From Achromobacter sp. MFA1 R4 (GTDB lineage Bacteria; Pseudomonadota; Gammaproteobacteria; Burkholderiales; Burkholderiaceae_B): a DNA stretch of 64,000 nucleotides. The notes below the pieces were generated by a model. The model had not been told where the DNA came from. It was given only the letters and a program-made list of their open reading frames with translations, and did no database searches. The stretch spans positions 434,001-498,000 of the forward strand of contig NZ_LT707065.1 in NCBI RefSeq assembly GCF_900156745.1, written 5' to 3'. This document shows, in pieces, positions 48,685 through 56,674 of the stretch. The translations under genes and the position numbers were made by a program. Position 1 is the first letter of the stretch; each line of letters begins with the position of its first letter.

Positions 48685-49547
48685 AGCACGCCCGAACCTC
48701 TATCACCGCTATGCACGCTATGGACAACAAAGGTTATGGTCGAACAAATTCAATTTTGGGGCTTGATAGCTCTCGTGATAGTGCTTGGCCTACTTCTGGC
48801 GAGCTGGACGAGGGCGATTTTGATCTACCTGTTTACGGATCTGGTATCACCTGGCCTGACGGCGGTGGCGAAGCCAGTTCTACTTTGGATCGCCTACTTG
48901 CTCAAGACAATTTGGCTGGACCATTGGGTGATCATCCAGAATTTGCTGAAGCCACACTCCGCGATCTTCCCTTCCCTATCTGCAAGAAGGAAGCACCCAG
49001 TCGAGAAGTCATAGCCAAGCTGACGGTCGATGACTTTGAGGAAGGTCCGGAACGATGGGCGCTTCTGGCAATCAAAACGGCCGTACAGCTTCTGTTGAAC
49101 AGTCGTGCGAAAGATCGGGACATCATGAACGCCGGCCGTTGGCTCCTGGGATTCGATGATGGTCCTCTCTCGTTCGAGAACTGCTGCCGCGTTCACGGGG
49201 CCCGACCGGGCGTCGTACAGCTACGTCTGCAATTCGAACTGTGGAAGCGGTGGCACGTATTTTCAGAGCCTATTCAACTTGGTCTATTTTCTTTGCCGGA
49301 GGAGGTTGCAGACTCCATTCGCATGCGCGGCGGCCGCGCCGCAGTGAACGTGGCTGAGCGGATATGGCAGCAGCCGGGCATTATGACGTTGGACGCCGTG
49401 CGAGATCAGGACGAGTGCGCCGCACTTGAAAGGCTCGATGAGGCTTCTCTCGCATCCCAACAGGGAGACAACTGGTATCTCACCGGACGCAACCCCTCGG
49501 CAAAAGGAAGGCGGGACAGCAGCTGGTCCGATCTTTTCCCATGGTGA
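48681..49547 (+). CDS. Hypothetical protein downstream of the coupling protein (288 aa frame)
   Basis: The start may be TTG 48681 (overlapping the traD stop) or ATG 48711. The C-terminal half (REVIAKLTVDDFEEGPERWALLAIKTAVQLLLNSRAKDRDIMNAGRWLLGF...) looks natural and well encoded. The first 110 codons have more T and A in the third position and share their DNA with a membrane protein frame (48736-49014). The real start may thus lie further inside. No family is recognised; the position suggests a transfer function. Confidence 0.5.
   Translation: MKHARTSITAMHAMDNKGYGRTNSILGLDSSRDSAWPTSGELDEGDFDLPVYGSGITWPDGGGEASSTLDRLLAQDNLAGPLGDHPEFAEATLRDLPFPICKKEAPSREVIAKLTVDDFEEGPERWALLAIKTAVQLLLNSRAKDRDIMNAGRWLLGFDDGPLSFENCCRVHGARPGVVQLRLQFELWKRWHVFSEPIQLGLFSLPEEVADSIRMRGGRAAVNVAERIWQQPGIMTLDAVRDQDECAALERLDEASLASQQGDNWYLTGRNPSAKGRRDSSWSDLFPW
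48736..49014 (+). CDS. Candidate membrane protein overlapping the previous frame (92 aa)
   Basis: ATG 48736 lies after AAAGG. The product has two strong hydrophobic helices (FWGLIALVIVLGLLLASW; VLLWIAYLLKTIWLDHWVII) and a basic tail. Third-position GC in this frame is higher than in the overlapping longer frame, so this is a serious candidate. If both are made, the two share about 280 bases in different frames. Confidence 0.5.
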   Translation: MVEQIQFWGLIALVIVLGLLLASWTRAILIYLFTDLVSPGLTAVAKPVLLWIAYLLKTIWLDHWVIIQNLLKPHSAIFPSLSARRKHPVEKS

Positions 49548-49623
49548 CGACTAGTTGTCGAACGATCGTCAGAGGTGGGCTGCGTGCCCGGCGGACGTGG
49601 TGCTACGGCGAGAGCGACGAAGA

Positions 49624-49646
49624 AAAGGCCCTGTACGGGCCTATTT
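49624..49646 (-). terminator. Rho-independent terminator of the H-NS gene
   Basis: On the minus strand AGGCCCGTACAGGGCCTTTTC forms a stem-loop (AGGCCC / GGGCCT) followed by TTTTC. It lies 20 bases after the H-NS stop. Confidence 0.75.
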
Positions 49647-49663
49647 TATTGAGCGCGAGAACC

Positions 49664-49990
49664 TCAGGCGGGAATGAGGTAGTCGTTTCGAGAGGCACCG
49701 CCGAGTTCGGCGGCGACGAGCCAGCGCGGAGCCCGCCCTCGCCCCGACCAGGTTTCACCAGTGTCAGGGTGGCGATACTTGGGCGCCACCATTCTTTTGC
49801 CCGGAGCCGACTTGGACTGTGACTTAATGCCGGCTGCGCGCGCTTCCTTCAGGTCCTTCAGGGTGATCCCGTTTTTTTTGAGTTGGGCCAGAATCTGGCG
49901 GATAACCACGGCCCGCTTCTGAGCTCGCAGATCGTCGAGCTGTCGGTTCACCCGCTTGATACGATCCTCCAAGGCGTGTTCGTTTCGCAT
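49664..49990 (-). CDS. H-NS family nucleoid protein
   Basis: The 108-residue product has an N-terminal coiled coil (LEDRIKRVNRQLDDLRAQKRAVVIRQIL) and the H-NS DNA-binding core KYRHPDTGETWSGRGRAPRWLVAAEL, of the kind found in Burkholderiales (Bv3F/BpH3-like). Self-encoded H-NS silences AT-rich transfer and cargo genes and limits fitness cost. ATG 49990 follows GGGAGAG. Confidence 0.88.
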   Translation of the reverse strand: MRNEHALEDRIKRVNRQLDDLRAQKRAVVIRQILAQLKKNGITLKDLKEARAAGIKSQSKSAPGKRMVAPKYRHPDTGETWSGRGRAPRWLVAAELGGASRNDYLIPA

Positions 49991-50001
49991 AATTCTCTCC
50001 C

Positions 50002-50547
50002 TCAGTTCTGTATGTGAATGACAATCTGCTTTGCCGTCAGCGCTCCACTTGGCCGTAGCATCGCCGCTTTCCTTCGGGTGGATTCCGGTTCTCCAGCGAG
50101 CACCTCTTCCAGCGCCTTCTTGACCCTAGCGATGTACCACTGTTGGCCTTTCTCATTGGGGGACCCATAGTGGCCGACAGCCTTCCATGTGTTGCCATGG
50201 CGTGCAATTTCGTCTGCGTAGATCCACGCGCCAATGTGGATGTTCAAGCATGGCTCCCAAAGGTGCTCACGCGTGATTCCGTAGCGAGGCAGCCGTTTCT
50301 CGATCCACCAGCTGTTTATTTGCATCACCCCGACGTCTTCGCTGCCGTCTCGGTTCAAGGTGTCGTTCAAGGCGTTCGCTTTCCACCTTGACTCATGCCA
50401 CGCTATCGCACGCAACATGATTTCACTGACCCCGTAGCGTTCCGCTGCCTCTCGAAAGCAAAGCGTGCCCTTCGCAATTGGGCTCGACATCGAGGTCGGC
50501 GAGACGACCATCAATGACAATAGCAATAGCGAGGCCGCGGTTCTCAT
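50002..50547 (-). CDS. Lytic transglycosylase (VirB1/TrbN-like)
   Basis: The 181-residue product has a signal peptide, then an SLT domain: CFREAAERYGVSEIMLRAIAWHESRWKANALN with catalytic Glu in HES, and GVMQINSWWIEKRLPRYGIT, YADEIARHGNTWKAVGHYGSPNE. It opens peptidoglycan for channel and pilus assembly. The start at 50547 overlaps the Dsb-like gene (ATGA). Confidence 0.88.
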   Translation of the reverse strand: MRTAASLLLLSLMVVSPTSMSSPIAKGTLCFREAAERYGVSEIMLRAIAWHESRWKANALNDTLNRDGSEDVGVMQINSWWIEKRLPRYGITREHLWEPCLNIHIGAWIYADEIARHGNTWKAVGHYGSPNEKGQQWYIARVKKALEEVLAGEPESTRRKAAMLRPSGALTAKQIVIHIQN

Positions 50548-51227
50548 GCGTGCCCCATCGCCCGCGACACCAGTCCGCTGCACAGTTGGAGAAACAAGGC
50601 TTCGTCGCCTTGCACTCCGTCAGGCGTCAGAACGAACTTCCCGGCGATAGCGACTGTTGGCGTTGCGTCCACGGCGTATGCGATCATCGACCGGGGAAGC
50701 TCTGCGACCTCCGCCGGCGACAGACTCTCCCAGGCCTCCTCGAACGCCAGCACGCTCCCCCCCGCCGCGTTCACGATGCCACGCCAGGTCTCAGGAGCTC
50801 GCGGCGAGCGGCCTTCGCCTTGGATCGCGCGGTAGGCTGCATCTTCGAATCTCGCGACCGCAGGCCCCAACGCCTTTTGCGCGGCCAAATACCCTGCGGC
50901 TTCATGAATTCCCGTGCCATCGGCAAGCAGAATCGGTACGAACTCATATCGCCAAGGGGCTGGGAGACTCTTGGCCCACTGACGCAGTGGCGTGTGGAAT
51001 GTGCGGCAAAAGGGGCAGCTAAATGAGAAAAAGATGCGCACCACTCGCTGGTCCGCCTCAACCTCGGCAACCTCTCGGTATGGCATTGGCGGGGTATATG
51101 GCTGTCCCTTTCCGTCACCACCCATTGCCATGGAGGGTTGAGCCTTCGCCACCACGTGCAGGGCGCTAGTTGTGGCTAATGCCAGCACGGCGGTAATGCA
51201 GGAACGCCTCATCTTGAATTTGCTCAT
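50544..51227 (-). CDS. DsbA/DsbC-like thiol oxidoreductase of the transfer region
   Basis: The 227-residue product (start 51227 or internal ATG 51212) has a signal peptide (ends VVAKAQP) and a thioredoxin fold with FFSFSCPFCRTFHTP (CPFC active site) and cis-Pro DATPTVAIAG. It resembles TrbB/DsbC partners of F-type pilus assembly. It overlaps the ATPase gene by 62 bases and the transglycosylase by four. Together with TraF it may form disulfides in transfer proteins. Confidence 0.8.
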   Translation of the reverse strand: MSKFKMRRSCITAVLALATTSALHVVAKAQPSMAMGGDGKGQPYTPPMPYREVAEVEADQRVVRIFFSFSCPFCRTFHTPLRQWAKSLPAPWRYEFVPILLADGTGIHEAAGYLAAQKALGPAVARFEDAAYRAIQGEGRSPRAPETWRGIVNAAGGSVLAFEEAWESLSPAEVAELPRSMIAYAVDATPTVAIAGKFVLTPDGVQGDEALFLQLCSGLVSRAMGHA

Positions 51228-52794
51228 TGCTTAGTAGTCCTTGGTCAATGCACATAGCGAAAAGGGATTGCCGTCGCTCGCCTCGTTTCCACTCTTCGAT
51301 CACCTGTTGTACTGGTTGTTCTGCCAGGATCCCGTTGTCTATGAAGTATCCGAGGAGGTCCACCGCTTCCTTTGTTCGGCCTAAGCATTCGATGACCTGG
51401 AGGCGCGTCGCCGCTCCAGTCGAAATGAGCGCTTCCCACAGTTCAAGGATGCGATGTTCTTCAATGGCCGCGCGAGCCATCGTCTCCACAGCTTGATACG
51501 CCTGCGCGGGAGTTATCACACCGGAAGCGATCAATCTCTTGTCGAGCCTCTGCCGCTCAAACGTAGGCCACAGCGCCGGGTTCAGGAGGGACTGAATGGC
51601 GCTGAGCGTGGTTTTCCCTTCCCGCGCGAGCCGGACGCCCGCCTCCGCGAGAGTTTCGAATTGAGGTTGATAGCTCGCCGCTTCGTACAGTTCTTTGGCG
51701 TCTCCGCCGGCCAGAATCACCCGTCGCACGCGATCATCGATCTGGATAACCTCAAAGATCGGCATCTTGGTTTCCGACATGTCGTGGTCGCTCACAATGA
51801 CCGGAAACTTGTCGTCCGGGTGATAGGCTCCGACGGCCTTCAACCACGCTTTGCTGGATTCGTTGGGTGCAACCCATTCGACCGTCGCCTCGGCGGGGAT
51901 GGTCCTAACGAGGCGAGGCGCAATAATGAGTCGCAGCGTCTTCGCAATCAAGTCCCGGGGCATCTTCAGTTCGAGCAAACGCTCAATCACCAGCGCACTC
52001 GTATCCGAATGCGTGGTTGTCCAGAGCTGGCACCCGGTGTTCGCGTTACGGCCCAACGCCTCAGCGGTCTCTTCGTCCCGAGTCTCACCGATCATGATGC
52101 GGTGGGCACGCTGTCGAAGGAATGCCCTGGCTAGCATGGGATACGTGACCTTTCCCGGCACCAGCTCACATTGGTCTATCCCAGGCGTAGGTATCTCCAC
52201 AGGTTCTTCTGCCGTCTTGACGTTCTCTCCCCTGTCGCGCAACTCGACCATGTATGCCATGAGCTGCGTCGTTTTGCCGCTTCCCATGGGGCCCGACACC
52301 ACTACCGTTCCCGCGCGTACCGCGAGTGCCTGGTCGATTACGCGTCGGACTGCTAAGGGCATGTATATGTCACGGTAGGCAAGCCGTTGTGCTTGTTCCC
52401 GAGCGAGCCGAAATACGGCTGTTGAGCCGACGATGGTGTGAAGGAAGCTGGCACGGAGACTCAGTTTGAGCCCATCTTCCGGATAGCGAAGATGAATCGC
52501 GCCATCCATCGGTATGAACTGTTCGGACAAGTCCATGCTTGCACGTGCGCGAAGCTTTTCCTCGACATGCTTGACAAGATCTCCTTCGTACTCCGGCTCA
52601 AGCCAGCTGATTAGACGAACCCCCGAGTCAGCAACTTCAACCGGGCGCATGGCGCCATGGACGAAGCGAAGTTGGATGTCGGTCATGCCCTCCAATGCCG
52701 CTCGACGAAAGAGTTCGTTCAGGAAGTCGGCGGCCGGCTTGTCTTCCGGGCCCATGTAGATAAATTGATCGCGCTGACGGCCGAGTCTACTCAT
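51166..52794 (-). CDS. PilB/GspE/DotB-type secretion ATPase
   Basis: The 542-residue product has an N-terminal N2-like domain (ADFLNELFRRAALEGMTDIQLRFVHG), Walker A VSGPMGSGKTTQ (168-177), an Asp box, Walker B RIMIGETRDEETAEAL (230-245) and His box TTTHSDTSALVIERLL; a C-terminal region has TPR-like or MshEN-like helices. F-type systems normally lack a VirB11-class ATPase, so this extra traffic ATPase is unexpected. It might power a type IV pilus-like or DotB-like step in transfer. Confidence 0.85.
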   Translation of the reverse strand: MSRLGRQRDQFIYMGPEDKPAADFLNELFRRAALEGMTDIQLRFVHGAMRPVEVADSGVRLISWLEPEYEGDLVKHVEEKLRARASMDLSEQFIPMDGAIHLRYPEDGLKLSLRASFLHTIVGSTAVFRLAREQAQRLAYRDIYMPLAVRRVIDQALAVRAGTVVVSGPMGSGKTTQLMAYMVELRDRGENVKTAEEPVEIPTPGIDQCELVPGKVTYPMLARAFLRQRAHRIMIGETRDEETAEALGRNANTGCQLWTTTHSDTSALVIERLLELKMPRDLIAKTLRLIIAPRLVRTIPAEATVEWVAPNESSKAWLKAVGAYHPDDKFPVIVSDHDMSETKMPIFEVIQIDDRVRRVILAGGDAKELYEAASYQPQFETLAEAGVRLAREGKTTLSAIQSLLNPALWPTFERQRLDKRLIASGVITPAQAYQAVETMARAAIEEHRILELWEALISTGAATRLQVIECLGRTKEAVDLLGYFIDNGILAEQPVQQVIEEWKRGERRQSLFAMCIDQGLLSNEQIQDEAFLHYRRAGISHN

Positions 52795-52807
52795 CGCTTC
52801 GTCCGCC

Positions 52808-53098
52808 TTATAGGAAGTTCTTGCACGTAAGACTGGGCCCGTAGAGCACGGCGCTTGCGTAGGTTTGCGCGCCGGAGTCCACCTTTATGCTCAGCTCCAG
52901 GAGCGATAGACGAAGCTCGGTGTGCTCCGGTCCAGCAAACAGGTTGCTGGCGATAAAGCGCGTCGCGTCCATCGTCACCCGAATCGGTAGTGCTAGCCGG
53001 TCCATCCGCTCGCACGGCTCGGTCGCCACCAGCGAGTAGCCCAGCCAAGCGATTGTCCCGAGAAATACGGCGGTGCCGAAAAACGCCTTGAATAGCAT
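52808..53098 (-). CDS. Small membrane-anchored protein (96 aa)
   Basis: The product has an N-terminal helix (AFFGTAVFLGTIAWLGYSLV) and a periplasmic domain with two Cys (ATEPCERMDRLALPIRV and YGPSLTCKNFL), which could form a disulfide. ATG 53098 follows GGAGATG. It heads the operon of the ATPase, the Dsb-like protein and the transglycosylase, behind promoter copy A. The function is unknown. Confidence 0.65.
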   Translation of the reverse strand: MLFKAFFGTAVFLGTIAWLGYSLVATEPCERMDRLALPIRVTMDATRFIASNLFAGPEHTELRLSLLELSIKVDSGAQTYASAVLYGPSLTCKNFL

Positions 53099-53121
53099 GA
53101 CATCTCCATTGTCTATGCTTG

Positions 53122-53174
53122 GATTATATTTATGGCGCTTTTTATTTCATACCTAACAATGTATATTTTTTGGT
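53122..53174 (-). promoter_or_regulatory. Transfer operon promoter region, shared block (copy A)
   Basis: On the minus strand CCAAAAAAT (53166-53174), ATACATT, AGGT, TGAAAT and a TATAAT -10 (53124-53129) occur with the same spacing as copy B at 46.9 kb. The block lies about 25 bases upstream of the membrane-protein gene at 53098. Confidence 0.6.
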
Positions 53175-53196
53175 TTGTGGTTGGCTTTTTTGCGTC

Positions 53197-54630
53197 CTAT
53201 GTGTCTGCATGCCTGTGAGGCAGCCTGTCGAAGCCTTTCCGCGCACGCTGCCCGCGGGATTCAACGGCAGAATCTAGGGGCGGCGCACCGTGGTAATCGT
53301 GAAACTTCGTCGCCATCCCCTTGTAAGCCAGCAGCACCTTTGCCAGCTTTCCGCCTCTATGCTTCAGGATATGGAGCTCTGCACAACCCGGATACGGAGT
53401 ATCCGGGTCATCTTGCTCGGGTCTGTATATCCCCATCACAACGTCAGCATCCGCCTCGATGGAACCTGAGTCCTTAAAGTCGGCGAGCAGTGGACGTTTG
53501 TTGGTTCTTCGATCGATTTCGCGGTTCAACTGGGACAGGAGCAAGATAGATATGCCAAGCTCCTTTGCGAGGCTCTTGAGACCGCGCGTGATAGTTTCAA
53601 TCTGGCTGTGGCGCTTCTCTTCAGCCCCGACCATAAGCTGGAGGTAATCGACGATCAAGACGCGCAGGCCTGATTTGCGCTTCAAAGTTCTCGCCTTGGA
53701 CGCTACATCGAGAAGCGTCAAGCCTGAGGTTTCGTCGATGAACAGCGTGGCTGTGGCCGCAAGCTGTCCCGCTGTGACGAGTCTCGCCCAGAAGTCACTT
53801 TGCACTGCTTCTGGATTGTCCGCCTGGAGCGCATCGATCGAAATATCGGACCATTGAGCCAAGGTACGCCCGGTGAGCTCCTCTTCGGGCATTTCTTGCG
53901 ACAGATACGCCGTCGGGACTTGCTCGGCAGCCAGGTGACTTCCAACCGTGCCGGCCAATGCCGATTTCCCCATTGCCGGGCGACCGCCCAGGACGTACAA
54001 CCGCCCCGGCAACAGTCCGCCGTGCAGCGCCTTGTCCAGATCGGTCAGCCCTGTAGAGACGACGTCTCGGGCTATGCCTCCCGAAATTCTCTGGTCCAGC
54101 TGTTCAATGAAGCGTGCCGCTGCGGCAGCGATGGGCACAGCGTCCCGCTTGACCGTTTGCTCCCCCAGACCGCCGATCAATTTCTGTGCATGGTCGAGGA
54201 GTTGGTGAACGTTCCGGCCAGCTGGTTCGGATACAGAAGCTTGGATCTCCGACGTCACGAAGATCAGCTGTCGGAGCAGGGCCTGTTCGACCACAATCTC
54301 GGCGTACCGAATTGCGTTTGTGGCGCTGGCGCACTCCGCGGCAAGCGAGTTGAGATAGGGTAGCCCGCCGGCGCGGGGTGCTTCGTTGCGCTCGCACAAG
54401 AGATCGTGCACGGTGATCACGTCAGCCAATTGCCCCCGACAAATCAGGGAAGCGATTGCACTGAAGATCAGGGCATTGCCATGGGCGCCAAAGTGCGAAG
54501 CGCCAATCCTCACCGGCGCGATGCGGTCGAAGGTGTCATTGTTAACAAGCAGGGCTCCGAGCAAAGCTCGCTCCGCCGTGCCAGCCCGAGCGTGCAGTGG
54601 GCTATCACCCTCCGGAATTGTGCGGCGCAT
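53197..54630 (-). CDS. dnaB: Replicative DNA helicase, DnaB family
   Basis: The 477-residue product matches DnaB: N-terminal domain (AERALLGALLVNNDTFDRIAPV), Walker A VLGGRPAMGKSAL, H1a LSQEMPEEELTGR, Walker B LIVDYLQLMVGA and H4 DFKDSGSIEADADVVMGIYRPE. Together with DnaC and DUF1376 genes it suggests that the element can replicate its own DNA in the circular state. Its stop lies close to promoter copy A. Confidence 0.92.
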   Translation of the reverse strand: MRRTIPEGDSPLHARAGTAERALLGALLVNNDTFDRIAPVRIGASHFGAHGNALIFSAIASLICRGQLADVITVHDLLCERNEAPRAGGLPYLNSLAAECASATNAIRYAEIVVEQALLRQLIFVTSEIQASVSEPAGRNVHQLLDHAQKLIGGLGEQTVKRDAVPIAAAAARFIEQLDQRISGGIARDVVSTGLTDLDKALHGGLLPGRLYVLGGRPAMGKSALAGTVGSHLAAEQVPTAYLSQEMPEEELTGRTLAQWSDISIDALQADNPEAVQSDFWARLVTAGQLAATATLFIDETSGLTLLDVASKARTLKRKSGLRVLIVDYLQLMVGAEEKRHSQIETITRGLKSLAKELGISILLLSQLNREIDRRTNKRPLLADFKDSGSIEADADVVMGIYRPEQDDPDTPYPGCAELHILKHRGGKLAKVLLAYKGMATKFHDYHGAPPLDSAVESRGQRARKGFDRLPHRHADT

Positions 54631-54641
54631 TTCTTCTGGAA

Positions 54642-55253
54642 CTACTCGAACGAAACAAACTTGCCGCCGTTCTCACGCAGCCGCGACGCAATACGATCGC
54701 CGACGGCACGCAAAAAAGTGGCTTTTCTAAGGTGAGTGGTGATGACTGTGGGCTTTACCTCTTCGAAGCGGCGTTCGATGAGTTCAAAGATCGCATGTCG
54801 ACCCGCCTCATCCCAGGGGTGCGAGAGCAGCCCATCCAACACGAGTAGGTCGGGATTGGCTAGTTCGGCGAGGGCATCCTCCCCGTACTCGACGACGGCA
54901 GCGATAGCCCGACGGGCGCGTATAAGCCGGCCGGTGCTACCGCTTGCGATAACCGCAAACAGCATCGCCGTCGCCAGGTGCGTTTTGCCCTTCTGAGGCC
55001 CCCCCAACACCATGGAAACGCCGTCGTAGCGCGCGACGTTGAAATGCTTGCTGTAACTCTCGCAAGCCAGTTTTCTCGCTTTATGTTCTTCGCTGTACGC
55101 GTGAAAGGTATCGAAGGTGCAAGACTTGTACCTTGTGGGTACGTGCGCCTTCGCCAGCACCTCGTCGCCGGATAGGCATGGAAGCGGCTCTGCATCGTGC
55201 TTCTGGCCACTTTCACCCTGAAACAACAGGCGCCGCAGCTCGTTAGACAACAT
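54642..55253 (-). CDS. DnaC/IstB-like ATPase, helicase loader
   Basis: The 203-residue product has Walker A LGGPQKGKTHLATAM, Walker B PDLLVLDGLLS, and the AAA+ features of DnaC-type loaders. The start at 55253 follows AAAGGAGATC; a 32-residue extension is rejected. It lies between the initiator-like gene and dnaB, with 11 bases to dnaB. Confidence 0.82.
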   Translation of the reverse strand: MLSNELRRLLFQGESGQKHDAEPLPCLSGDEVLAKAHVPTRYKSCTFDTFHAYSEEHKARKLACESYSKHFNVARYDGVSMVLGGPQKGKTHLATAMLFAVIASGSTGRLIRARRAIAAVVEYGEDALAELANPDLLVLDGLLSHPWDEAGRHAIFELIERRFEEVKPTVITTHLRKATFLRAVGDRIASRLRENGGKFVSFE

Positions 55254-55385
55254 CACTTGATCTCCTTTGCTGACCCGCTGCTTTATTGCAGAAGGTGACA
55301 AAGTTTCGTAATTATTTCTTGCTATGTGTGTAACTTCGTGGCCAAACATTGCCGTCGTAACAAATTTGGCGCCGTTTTGTAAAAT

Positions 55386-56192
55386 CTACTCGCGGTGATA
55401 GTGGTTTTCGACGCACTTCCGAAATCCGTCGGGGGAGATGAGAAAGTCCAGACTGGCGACGAATGGTGGTCGTCCCGGATCTGACGGTGGCGCCTGCCCC
55501 GTCAAGAAATCGGACTCGCTGCATATCTCGAAGAATGTGTGCCATGCGTCCAGGCCCTGCTGCATTGTGTGATAGCCAAACGGAGGCACGTCCAGCCTCG
55601 CAGCCTGCTTCCAGCGTGCTGCGAGGAGCTTTCGGCGACTGTCATCAAGCACTTTGATCCTGGGGTTGAGGGGCATTCGGTCGTGATAGATCTCTACGAG
55701 CCGCTCGTGGGGGCACGGCGGCAGTCCCTCAACCTGCGCAGATTCCAAGCCATCGCCCGGACGAGAGCCAGAACCTAGCGCTAACCCGCCAATAACCCGC
55801 TGGGTTTCGTCCGGGTTTCCCGTATCGGGTCTTCCGTCGCCTCCAGGTAGCTCCTGAGGCGGCACCGACTTTCGCGGACGGCCACCCTTTTTCCCGTTCT
55901 CGCGGGACTGCTGTCGCCGCTTATTGCCCGCGGCGATCTCTTCCTCGCAGCGCTTGTGCCACCACCCGCTTTCCGTCTGAACGAAAAACTCCCTCAGCAC
56001 CACACCCACGGCCTTGCGCTCGTCGTCACTCCGCGCGAGCAGTTTGCGGCAGAGGTCGGCCTCGTCTAAAGGCAGCGCCTTCTCGATGGTGTAGTAGTGG
56101 TCAAGCAAACGGCGGTACGCCCCTTCTTCCAAAAGAGTCAGGTGCCGCGTGTCCTTGACGTGGTCGCCGATGTTATGGGGGTAGAAGTGCAT
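55386..56192 (-). CDS. DUF1376 (YdaU-like) replication protein
   Basis: The 268-residue product starts with the DUF1376 domain (MHFYPHNIGDHVKDTRHLTLLEEGAYRRLLDHYY...WWHKRCEEEI). A basic middle (KRRQQSRENGKKGGRPRKS) and a C-terminal part follow. YdaU-like proteins occur in phage replication modules next to DnaC/DnaB, in the place of lambda O. The middle of the gene holds iteron-like repeats at 55782-55826, as lambda O holds ori repeats. The initiator role is inferred. Confidence 0.75.
   Translation of the reverse strand: MHFYPHNIGDHVKDTRHLTLLEEGAYRRLLDHYYTIEKALPLDEADLCRKLLARSDDERKAVGVVLREFFVQTESGWWHKRCEEEIAAGNKRRQQSRENGKKGGRPRKSVPPQELPGGDGRPDTGNPDETQRVIGGLALGSGSRPGDGLESAQVEGLPPCPHERLVEIYHDRMPLNPRIKVLDDSRRKLLAARWKQAARLDVPPFGYHTMQQGLDAWHTFFEICSESDFLTGQAPPSDPGRPPFVASLDFLISPDGFRKCVENHYHRE
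55782..55830. repeat. Iteron-like repeats inside the DUF1376 gene
   Basis: On the minus strand AAACCC, GCGGGTTATTG and GGCGGGTTA form a 26-base unit (55782-55807) matching 22 of 26 bases of the unit at 26791-26816. Further GGGTTTCG and CCGGGTTTCCCG units follow to 55830. They are candidate binding sites for the element's replication initiator. Confidence 0.6.
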
Positions 56193-56245
56193 CGCAGTCT
56201 TGTCCGGTCAGACATTGAGCGGCACGGATTGCAGAAGATGGCATT

Positions 56246-56608
56246 TCATGGGCGAGCACGCAGCGCGTCGAGTAGCGCGGCTCGTCGCTCCGCGCCGGCG
56301 AACTCAGCCGGGTTTTGAATGTATCGGACGATGAGCGCGTCACGCTCTGAGATGAGGCCTTCCTGAATGAGCCCCTCCAAAGAAACGCGACTCTCGCTAT
56401 TTATCTCCACTAAAATGCCTCGCCGAAGAGGCATCGCCGTGTCTCCCTTTAACCAAAGGCTGGATTGGGGCGGGGTTACCTCAGCAAGCCGCGCCAGCGC
56501 TGCGACTATGCCAGCCGTCCGCCCGCCGATAGCGACGGAAGAGTTGATTCGGTCGGCTTCGACTATTGTTGCTCTTGTCGAGGTCGCGAGCTTATTGGAA
56601 GTAGCCAT
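56246..56608 (-). CDS. Hypothetical protein (120 aa), divergent from the repressor
   Basis: The start is placed at ATG 56608, although its ribosome binding site is weak; an upstream start at 56683 would overlap the repressor gene. The product has no clear domain: an N-terminal flexible part (MATSNKLATSTRATIVEADRINSSVAIGG), a helical middle (AGIVAALARLAEVT) and a C-terminal helical region (LIQEGLISERDALIVRYIQ). The position matches cro/cII-like genes in phage-type switches. Confidence 0.55.
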   Translation of the reverse strand: MATSNKLATSTRATIVEADRINSSVAIGGRTAGIVAALARLAEVTPPQSSLWLKGDTAMPLRRGILVEINSESRVSLEGLIQEGLISERDALIVRYIQNPAEFAGAERRAALLDALRARP

Positions 56609-56674
56609 GGGCGCGAATTCGGTTAAGTAAAGGTTTGCGAATATTAAGCGATACTTTATGGAAGGTAAACCCCG

